A program made the translations under genes and the position numbers. From NCBI GenBank assembly GCA_947247005.1, contig OX365948.1, positions 10,405,455 through 10,469,454 of the forward strand: a stretch of DNA of 64,000 bases, in the 5' to 3' direction. The DNA is from Spisula solida (taxonomy: Eukaryota; Mollusca; Bivalvia; Venerida; Mactridae). Every line of letters starts with the position of its first letter. Position 1 is the stretch's first letter. Below the pieces are notes generated by a model that saw nothing but the letters and a program-made list of their open reading frames with translations, did no database searches and was not told the DNA's origin. This document shows positions 24,601-36,900 of the stretch, one piece after another.

Positions 24601-24933
24601 TGCACATTTTTCATGCAAAACTATCCAGTATTGGGCTACTCATCCGACTCACAAGAGTTCTCTAGTCATCTGAACTAAAAATGATAAAGTTCAAGATGGC
24701 TGACATAACAAATCACGAAAGTTTCAATTCAAGACAGTTGACGTTACAATTCACAGTAGTTTTAAAAACATAAACATACAATGAGACTAGTCTGTAAGGT
24801 TAGCTCAGTAAGTCAGTAAATAAATTTGACAACAAGAAGATCTGGTAGATATTTACATTACAACAAAACGTCTCTTAACAAGTTGGTTGGTCCGCATATG
24901 TTTTAAAAATAAGTGGTGAAGTCCTCAGGTTTA

Positions 24934-27900
24934 TTACTTCTTGGCCTGCTTTGATATGGTAAATGCATTTATCTTGAAGTGCTCACACATTTCTTTCACC
25001 TGTAAATAGATATGTTGATAAATATCTGAAACCTATGTAAATTAACCATCAATCTGCTGAATCCTTTACACCATACATCTTACGCTATTTTGAAAGGAGA
25101 TGGGCTAGAATGTTTACACATCTTATGTGCAGCTTAATGAGCTAGAATGTGTATACAAATTGTGCAGCTTTTTTGAAAAATATCAAGAATGTTCTCCCTT
25201 GATAAGGTTCCCTGTTAATTCCATAAACAATATGCTGACTTGAATTGTCTCCCTTCCATACTCATTACTGGTATACAAGAAATCTGGACAAGCATTAGCC
25301 TTAAATCACTGGTATGTTATCAGATCCACCCATGAAAGTAAAGTCCTCCACATGTGGAAGAGTTGTCAGTTGTTTGCAAAAGAACAAGTTAGTACTGGTG
25401 GATAATCAATTCAAGCAAAACAGGCAGCCATAGTTCAAATAGCAACGTCTATAGTCATAGGTACTGGTTATTTGGACAACCTTTGTGTGGTTGTTGGGCA
25501 AACCAACAAGAGTTAGTACAATACATTTCTAGCCGATAGCTCAGTTAGTATAGGTTGGAATCTAACTAAAGGTGCAAACTTAAAACAAGAGGGCCCAAAG
25601 GGCCCTAGGTCGCTCACCTGTCGAACTTGACCTAGATTTTGTAGAGATGATCATTGTGACCAAGTTTCATACAGATAAGGCCAATATTTTGACCTCTAGT
25701 GACTACACAAGGTTTTTATATGATTTGACTAAATGACCTAGTTTTTGACCCCAGATAAACCAATATCAAACTTGGCCTAGATTTTGTTGAGATGATCATT
25801 GTGACCAAGTTTCATAAAGATAAGGTCGACATTGTGACCTCTAGTGACTACACAAGGTTTTTCTATGATTTAACCATGTGACCTAGTTTTTGACCCAAGA
25901 TGACCCAATATCAAACTTGACCTAGATATTGTTAAGATGATCATTGTGACCAAGTTTCATACAGATTAGGCCAATATTGTGACCTCTAGTGACTACACAA
26001 AGTTTTTCTATTATTTGACATTGTGACCTAGTTTTTGACCCCAGAAGACCCAATATCAAACGTGACCTAGATTTTGTTGAGATGACCATTGTGACCAAGT
26101 TTCATAAAGATTGAGTCAAAATTGTGACCTCTAGTGACTACACAATGTTTTTCTATGATTTGACATAGTGACCTAGTTTTTGACCCCAGATGACCCCATA
26201 TCAAACTTGGCCTAGATTTTGTTGAGATGATCATTGTGACCAAGTTTCATAAAGATTAGACCAAAATTGTGACCTCTAGTGACTACACAAGGTTTTTCTA
26301 TGATTTGACCTTGTGACCTAGTTTTTAACCCCTTATGACCCAATATCAAACTTGACCTAGATTTTGTCGAGATGATCATTGTGACAAAGTTTCATAAAGA
26401 TTAAGTCAAAATTGTGACCTCTAGTGACTACACAAGGTTTTTCTATGATTTGACCTTGTGACCTAGTTTTTAACCCCGGATGACCCAATATCGAACTTGA
26501 CCTAGATTTTGTCGAGATGATCATTGTGACCAAGTTTCATAAAGATTAAGTCAAAATTGTGACCTCTAGTGACTACACAAGGTTTTTCTATGATTTGACC
26601 TTGTGACCTAGTTTTTGACCCCGGATGACCCAATATCGAACTTGACCTAGATTTTGTCGAGATGATCATTGTGACCAAATTTCATAAAGATTAAGTCAAA
26701 ATTGTGACCTCTAGTGACTACACAAGGTTTTTCTATGATTTGACCTAGTGACCTAGTTTTTGACCCCGGATGACCCAATATCGAACTTGGCCTAGATTTT
26801 GTTGAGATGATCATTGTGACCAAGTTTCATAAAGATTAGGCTAAAATTGTGACCTCTAGTGTCTACACAAGCCAATTGTTGACGGACGGACGGACGGACG
26901 GACGACGGACGGACGACGGACGGACGACGGACGAAGAGTGATCACAAAAGCTCACTCTGTCACTTTGTGACAGGTGAGCTAACAAGAGGATCATAGATCC
27001 TGGGGCGCTCACCTGCTAAACATGGCCAAACTTCACACTTGACCTTAAGGTCATCAAGATAGACATTTTGACCAAAGTTGATCAAGATTAAAGCAAAAAT
27101 ATGGCCTCAAGAGTGTTAATAAGGTTTTTCTATTATTTGACCTTTTGACCTAGTTTTTGACCCCACATGACCCAACTTCAGACTTGACCTAGATTTTATT
27201 GAGATACAACTACTGACCAAGTTTGGTGAAGATCATAGTAAAAATGTTACCTCTAGAGTGTAAACAATGTTTTTCTATTATTTGACCTTTTGAACTAGTT
27301 TTTGACCTCAAATGAAACAACTTCGAACTTGACCTTAGGGTCACCAAAATAAACATTTTGACCAAACTTCATGAAGATTAAAGCTAAAATGTGGCCCCCA
27401 GAGTGTTAACAAGGTTTTCCTATTATTTGACCTTTTTACCTAGTTTTTGACCCCACATGACCCAACTTCAAACTTAACCTAGATTTCATTGAGATACAAC
27501 TACTGACCAAGTTTAGTGAAGACCAAAGCAAAAATGTGACATCCAGAGTGTTAACAAGGTTTTGCTATTATTTGACCTTTTGACCTGGTTTTTGACCCAA
27601 CATGACCCAACTTCGAACTTGACCTATATTTCATTGAGATACGACTACTGACCAAGTTTGATGAAAGTGCTAGAGTGTTAACGGTGAAACGTCTAACAGA
27701 CTGACAGACGGACGGACGACGGACAAAAAACAATCACAAAAGCTCACCTTGCCACTTTGTGGCAGATGAGCTAAAGAGTTTCAAAAGAAAGCTAATGAAC
27801 AGAAACACTATTCCCATGAACATTACTAAAATAAACAACATGCAAACAATCAAATATGACAGAGGTCAATAAAACCAATCATCAGACAAACAGCTTAATT

Positions 27901-30900
27901 AAGTATGATCCCATAGTTAATGTACTCAGTTCTTTTTTTAAAAAAAGCAGATTTATTCTTAAGCTGTATGCCCATAATTGAAGAACCACACTCATTTTAA
28001 GAGTGTCAAGAGTTGTCAATATTCAATAAACAGTTTTTCTACACAGCTATTTACTTTACAAGTGCCTTTAAAGCTGATCAAAAGTGCAGACCAAACATAA
28101 ACAGTAAACTTTGTTTACAATGAACAGCATGGGTTTGACATGTGCCATACATCCTTAGTTTGTTAATTGTATATAGTGAAACAGGTTCTCTATATTAGAA
28201 TATGAAAGTTATGATTTATATTGCTATAAGTTTGTAACATATACAGCGATATCTCTACTAAAATAGTCAACTGCACTAGAGATAAAGCAGGTTCACATGA
28301 TTAACATTTAGGTTACACTGGATATAGTTCTGATAGTATTCCACAGAAAGTGTGACAGAATGACACCATGTACCGGTACTATCAAACCCTTACATTATTT
28401 CAATGACCCAAAGCCTGAGTATCAATAAGTTCATCGGAGTTAGGAATCGAAAAGGCACTAATGTTGAAATAAACACAGAACTCCCTTACCTAATGTTCCA
28501 ACATGAAAGGAAAAATATTTATACGTTCAAAATCTTCAGAAAGTAGACAACATGTAACTAGCCTGTATGTAATTATCTCATCAACAGTGAAGCGTCATGT
28601 GTCAATAAGAGTACAAACAGAAAACGGAGGCATATTGAAGAATTTAAAGTATTTTGAACTAGAAATGTATCCATAGAAAACAGGTGCCCCAACAAGCTAT
28701 TCTGTCATGTTTCATAACTTCACTGTCACACATCAAAATTCAAATAAAAGGTATCTTTGATATATGCACGTTCATATACCACCTTGGACATGGTTAGGTG
28801 TAGAATTTCCTCAACCATAAAACTGCATACGCTTTTAAACTACCTTAGACAACGATAGGTGTAGAACTTCACAATTCCTCAACAATACAACAGCATACGC
28901 TTTTAAACCACCTCAGACAACGATAGATGTAGGATTTTAAAATTCCCCAACCAAACAAAATAATGGCATAGTAAACACTGTATGTTCATACTTACCACAC
29001 TAACTCCGAAGTATATGTGTGAGACAGTGGTGAATACACAGTAAGCTGTCAGTAGGTAAAACTCTAGTACACCAAGGTTGAGGAAACATACAATCATCAC
29101 TATAGAGAATAACGGTACTAATAGCCAATTAATGAACTCACACCGTGTATTACTCATCTGGGCTATTATGAGTCGGCACTGAAAAATATAAAATACACAC
29201 ATATACCTCTGTATAAGAATACCTTTAAAATTTCCCTAAGCTGATATTAACTGTAAATTTGCAACAACCTCTATACAACAGCCAATATTTGCAGCTCCCA
29301 AAGGGTGTTGCTTTACAGAGGTTGTACTGTACATACAAGTTGACAGGGTTCCAAGTAGGCAATTTTGCCAGTCATTACAGATAAAGTGATGCAAAATCGG
29401 ACGAAAATCATAATCGATAATCGAATTGAATTGAACACATGCCAATCGATTAAAATCGGTAAATAATTGAAAATATTAACTTAATTTATCTGAGCCACTA
29501 TTAGCAAGATTTTGCCTCAGACTACTATATTAACACATCCGCTTGCTGTTCCAGAAACTTCTTTATTGTTTACTATATTTTATTTATTTAAACAAACCAC
29601 AGACAAGATTTGCATATTCAAAATCTCCAAAAACAAAATTAAACATTTGAAACATAATCTTTTTAACAATTATGAATACATGTAACTATAAAACTGGTAT
29701 CGTCAAACAACAGTCACTATTATGCATTTCATTTTTTCCATCTTTAAATTTAACATTAAAATTTTTAAACAGGATTAAAGACCCAATCATCATTAAGAAT
29801 TTGAAAAGTTGTCAATTCTCATAGTAAAATTATAGAAAACAGACAGAAAACCCTGAAGAAATGCCAGTAATATTCAAGTCAACACGTAACTTTTAAAGTT
29901 TGCTGCGTCAAATTATCCATTTCAAACACCATACACTGCCATTTAGTAAACAGGTTCTTTCATTATTTCTAATATTATTACTAAATCAATTTATTGTGAA
30001 GATTTTACAGCCAGAATGTAGATTTAAGAACTTGGAAAAATTGTTCTTAAACAGAAATGCACATGCATGTAGTTCATAGCCGATTAATCGATTATAAAAA
30101 CTTATAATCGATGATTGAATCGGCGAGCTTCAAATACATGTAGCTGATTAATCGATTTTATCGATTAATCGTTACATCACTACAGATAATCATCAATATG
30201 ATATGTGACTCATATGATTATCATAATTATTATAATTAATTCATTAATATAACAATTATGAATAGCTTCGTAACAAAATTATTATTCTACTTCCAGGGCT
30301 TTTTTCGTTATATAATAGGGGCCGATATAAGGCCCCTTCCTCTGGAAAAAATTAACCATAGTGGTGGTACTGTCTGTATATACCTTTATATACTTTATAA
30401 TTGTCATGTATTATTGTATCTAACGCTTGTCAAATATTAAGAATACTCTTCTTCGAAAAAATGTCTTCTTAAGTACGTTTCCAAAACTGGATTGTCTCCC
30501 CTCCATAATGCACACTAACAGGTAATGAACATGGAATAGCTAGAGCCATGAATTGGATGTACTTTACTGAGTAAAGCATTAAGGAATATTGAAGTAAGAA
30601 CGACAACAGACTGTAGTTCAATCAAACTTACTGCTATATTTGAGAAAACCGTTCCAGTTGTACTATAAAATATTCTTGGATGTTTTTCAAGAATCTGGTA
30701 GGATGAATATCTTGCCCAAGTCACCATAAGGATAAACAGTATGACGGTTGATATAAGTGGACGTGTTGATTCCGATAAACTTAACATCTTTCCTGTTTTG
30801 TCTCTGTAGCCACTGAAAAGTTTGTAGAAAAAACAGAAATAAATAGTATTCAACACGGACATATCTAAATGTATGTTCTGTACAGTTCCTTTAATTTAAT

Positions 30901-33900
30901 TGTCACTATTTTAAATAGATTTCATTGTCCTTAATTAACTAAAATTCTGTTAAACCTTAATTTAAATTTTAATACAGTCATTATTACAATAAAATATGAT
31001 ATAATATGTCGGTTTTTTAAACCAATGTACAGTACAACCTCTCAAGAGCAGCTCTCTGTAGAGCAACAACCTTTCTACAACACCTACAAAAGGATTTCCA
31101 TAAGCTGATATTTACAATAAATTTAATTGATGATAGTAGAAATAAAACATTTTGAGAACAAATAAGATAAGTTACTTACACATATATGTTCCAAATTGTG
31201 ATTGGTATTGAAAGGGCAAAACCAACTGAAAAACAATCATGGTTCAATAAAAGTTACAGCATAACTGGCAAATTTCAGAAATTGAGCATCTGCGATTTCT
31301 ACCCGGACTTCTCACAGAATACTACATGTTACTTACAATTGCGAAGCTAATCTTAAGAAATTCACAACAAACTTTATTGCTGACTGCAGATTTTTCATAC
31401 AAGTAATTATTTTTGCAAATTAACATTGTTAAAACATCTGTATAGATGAAATGTGAAATTTAACAAAGATCAAGTTTTTTTGCATGAAGGTAAGGCTGTA
31501 TATAACCATAGTTAACTACCAGGTATCATACAGTTTTTGTAATAAACAAAGGGGATTGTTGATATGGCAACTGTATTCCGAATGCATGGGAAACAAGGTA
31601 AATAACACCAACAGAACAACTTACATAGGGTAGGGAGAAGACTGAGATGATAATCTTACATTTATTTATAATGATGTAAAGAAGCAAGGCTTCTAGTGGA
31701 GCACAGGTCCATGAAGAGTCCTAGCCCACCCTATATATACATATTTAAATAGTGCTTCTACATGTATTTGATACTAGTAGCCTAAAAGTATGTATATATA
31801 GGTGAGGCAGGACACTTTTCACAGACCTGTACAGTGGAGGGGAGGAGGCCACAAAATACATGAATGAACACTACATACCATACATGGTGATCTCAAACCA
31901 TTCTGACGTAGAAAATCCGAACAAACTGAATTTCCAGAACTCATAGCCAAAGATAAATGTTATCAAATAAACTATGATCATAGCCTGAAATTACACAAAA
32001 ATTTAAATAATAATTCACAAATGTAACAACTATTAAAACCAATCCAAATTAGGATTGTCACATGGTGACAAATAATTCCCCAACAGCACATACTTGACAC
32101 AGAAACCATGTTTTCTATTTTAGTAACAGTGACCTTGACCCGACAGGCCCCACTTTTGAACTTACGAAGCGTATACAAATAAACTGCCTATACAGCATGC
32201 TTCATCATAATATTCCATTCATAACTAAAGTTATCGTCTGGAAACCAACAGACCGACCGACAAGCTCACTCCTATATACCCCTAAACTTCTTTTTATGAG
32301 GATATAATTACAGAAAGCATAATGTATATTTTATAATAATACTTAGACTGAAACTGGTTTATCTTCACCACTTTCTATATATTCAAGATTCTACACATAA
32401 TTATTTGAGGAAAAGTTGGGTTAGACAAATCAAACACAACTAAAAATGCGTGGAGAAAGGAGGTTAAACCTGAATAAACAAATAAGCAATTTGACCAGCA
32501 TGTTATAATATACATACTATAATACTGAAGTCATATCCCCACGGTAAAAACAGGATTCCAGTGTTGTACTTTTCCCAGTGAGATACAATAAAACAAAAGT
32601 TGACACCAAGCAGAAGTAAGTAAACTCTGAACACATCAACACCATTTTCCCCTCGTCCAAATACGGAGTACATTGCTACTGGTATAAAGAATGATGCCCA
32701 ACTGTCGAGACCATGATCAAACAGTTCACCCATAGGTCCGCTTGTACCAGTTCTACGAGCTTGTTTTCCATCAATACCATCTGAAATGTTCAGTTATACC
32801 ATACATATACATGTTAACTAGGCAAACGCAAATGTAAGTGATCAAGATGTTTTTTTCATGAGTCATATACTGTCATATACTACAGAAGTTTTTTGTCTTA
32901 TTATTTTTTTGTAAATATTACTTATTTATTTGTAAACCAGTCTTTCATGTAATGCACCCATATATATATGTATATATGTCGAGACCCATTTGGAAGATTC
33001 CATAAAATAAAGGCTTTACTTACATTTGTACTTACTTACATGAACTAACTACGACCCCAATTTTAAAAGGCCAGCTAGATCTAACTTGACTTATGAATCA
33101 CATACATCCTAAGCACATTGACTTTCTGACTCCTACTGTATAAAACAGGCATCAGTCAGGAAGGCACACAGTAATCATTTAAAAGTGAGCAGCGACTCAG
33201 CTATTCATCGTTCAAATGTGTAATCATAATCAAAGAACTGCGGGGAAAATAGATTTTAGAAATTATTAACATGACCAAGTTTCATAAAGATTAATGTTTG
33301 GACAATGTACAAAGAGAGACCACAAAACTCACCTTGTTACTTGTAAACAAAATTTAACAATGATAAAACATGATAATATTACACTAGCAATCTAAGGTAT
33401 GAAAAGTTGCCATAACTAGAATACATTTATATATACCAATATACAAACCTAACGTATGAGACAAAAAGCTATTTATGGCACACATCAACCACACCCAGTT
33501 TGGTATCGGTGGGAAATCTGTATAATCTCGACTTGATGCATAAAAATCCATATCATAATATATCATGGTAATAAAGTTAACAACCAGTAGTAGAATGCCG
33601 GACAATGTCAGCACATTTGGAGCAATCCATCGTGGAACAATCTGCAAGTATACATCAAGTCTGCAGGTAAACATACTTTACTATGTTAATGAAAGAGAGC
33701 TGAAGTTTAAGATTATCTTACTTAGTCGAGGGTCTAGCCAGAGATTATTTTCTTTAGAAAAAAATAATTCTTTCTAGAACAGCAAATCTGAATTTTATTG
33801 AATTGTAAGACCTCTGAAACAGTGTGGCAATACCATGTGACTTTTGGCTACAGGTCCAAATATAAGATATTTTCCAGTACCCTGTGAAACCTGTTTCAAG

Positions 33901-36900
33901 CCTCTTGTTTCCAAGGTTTCACAGTGTACTAGACAAAGCAGCACAGCTGCTGAAATAGATCTTATATTTCATGGAAGGCGAATACTTTTCCCCATAGCAT
34001 GGAAAATATTTCATAGAAATCGGTGAAGAAAAAAAAAATTGTCTTGGACCTGTAGCCAAAAGCCATGTGGTACTGCTACACCGTGACAGCCACACCCAGT
34101 GCAGTATTGCAGTTATAGCACTCACTCACCTTCCCTGTTCGATTTGTTATTATCTTTTTCTATCAGTTGAACAAACAGGTCAACAGTATGTAGGTCAGTC
34201 GATGTACTGTTATCTAAGGTTAGTTGTCATGATGACCTACATAGATTATTCTCTTCAGTATAAGGTGACATATTCAATCATGTTTTCATGATAACACATA
34301 ACTCATAGGTTACTTTTTTAACCTACCGTAAACATGATTCATGGAATATGGTGTATCAAATTATACAAACCGAAATCTACACATTTTAATTATCTTAACC
34401 TTCATGCAACATAATAATTCATAAAGGTAGTAAAAGGGTTTTTGTGTGGCGTAAACGCCACACAATGTTATTACCACTTTTCAGCTTACGACCAATTTAA
34501 CGCATTAGGCCTCGGCAAATAAATAGTTCTATGATTTGAACAATATTACAAGCATGCAACACAGGTTACACGTATCATTGGACCTGATTTGTTTACATTA
34601 CCAACATTTACTTATATTAAGACCAACAATTATATCAGACTTTTATTTTTAGAGGATTTTTATAGCAAATCATTCCGCAACGGACTATATTTTTACTACC
34701 AACGAATGTTCTCACTGGTGGCGGGAATCTAATAGTTCCCACGGTTTTCAATCGTATACTGTAACGTATGTAAATCACTCCGCCGCTGCACATTGCAGAC
34801 GATGACCTAATTATGTTGTATACAAACATTGATGCTATATATAGCTGGTGGGGGGAACTGAAATAGTTCTACGTACATATCGATCGGCCGATTAACGATG
34901 TTACCGCGGTAAGCGTTAAAGCACTAGTCAATTTCAACCGTGCTTTATATAAGACCTCATAATTTTCGTATCTATTATCCGATTTTGAATATTTCAACCT
35001 TGTAATGAAGCAGAGATATATGTCTCTCTTTTAGACAACATTCAACACGATACCCTAATTAGTTAATCCACGGCGACGAGTAAGAATCCGTTCCGCGTAA
35101 AAGTAAGTTTAAAATATCCCGTTTTATACCAAATAAACGGTCGAAAATCATCAATTATTAATTTAATATTCGATCGATTTTGTTCGTTAAAGCTTGTTTT
35201 AAAAGCTAATACTTAAAGGTTTTATAAAATGTAAAACTTGTTTTTGAAGCATTAATCGGCCGATCGATATGTGTGAGCGACGCCATGTTTACCCCTTTTA
35301 CATACGTTAATATAGAGTGTCATTTAATTAACATGCGTGGTCATACGGAGAATAAACAGTCAGTTATCTTGACACTGGTCGAATTCTCCAAGTCGTTAAA
35401 AATGGTATTTGTAAATATCCCTTCATTGATGCTCAGCATAGTTACTTAAGTAAGTTCCAGGTAACTGCTGGTTCTCTTGGTGTCTTTAGCAGCACAAATG
35501 TTTGAGTAAGGGTGGGCTTATCAGAACTGTGACATAAAATTATGATACAACCTGGATTCGATATTGGATTTAATGGCATCAGTACGCCACACACCAGTAC
35601 TTTCAGTGCTTTGATTCAAGTTGCTATAGCAACTGACACATGTAATGTCAGGGCTTTTTATCATTTTGATTATTTAATAAGTCACTATAACACTTTTCTT
35701 CAGGAAAAAATCATTAAATTCACACTGTTTTCTCCAAAATTAAAGTTCACCTCAACAAAATCACAATGGTACAAAAATATTTTGGACCTCATCCCAACAT
35801 GTTTGATTAAAACGTACCTTGACTACATTGTTCCAGAATGGATGCATTACATAGTTTGACAGAGGACTTGTATCAACTGCATTGTACTGAAATAAAGTAA
35901 AAACCATGTGTACAAACTCTACTTTAAACATGCATAAACAATAAAATTAGTAAAAACACAAAAAACAATAAAATTAGGTTGATGGCAATAAACAATTACG
36001 TAATTATGGAAGTACATGTACAATCAACTATTGAAAGTTGTGTAAAAATACAATCACCACGAATGACAGAGTAATAAGCTGACACAAACTCCAGTTTGAA
36101 CCAATTATCAATACAAGTTCACATAAAACAGTGAACCAATAATCAATACAAGTTCACTTAAAACCGTGAACCAATAATCAATACAAGTTTACATAAGACC
36201 GTGAACCAATAATCAATACAAGTTCACATAAGACCGTGAACCAATAATCAATACAAGTTCACATAAAACCGTGATTCATACTGTTTTTTCAATGATTACA
36301 GCAACATCAGCATTAAATAATTAAACTTTAATCAAGTATCAGTTTCAGTGAAATTGAGACTCGAAGGGTTCTGGTCTAAGTAAGCTATAACATCTTTAGT
36401 AGAAGAAAGGTAGCCAATGATGCTGAAGTTATTGATTAATTGTAACATCTACAGATAGCATTATGTCTTACCACAATGATTAAATTGGGATTTGAAGAAT
36501 GACCTTATCAATGTCCAATGAACTCCCATTACTTTGGCTATGTTATTATGTATAAATCAGTATCACAATATGGCTGCACGAGTGCATAAATCAAACAATT
36601 TCTTAACATACAATATTTTGAATGATGTAGGCTCTTGACTGGTATTTGCTTTACAGTAAATATTTTAAGATAAAAACTTTTTTATGACAAAAAGGTTTCA
36701 TTTTACTATAGTTTAGTAATTTCTCCGTCAGTAAATAAAAATTAGTTACAGCGCAAACAGTTCAAAGTGAGCATGCTAGGTTTATCTCTATGGCAGTCGT
36801 CCTACATCCAGACACTTGGCATATTTTTCACGATAAGGAGAAATGTGTAAATCAAGTCATTGAAATTTCACCTGAATGAAGCTAGGTTCATCTCTGACCT

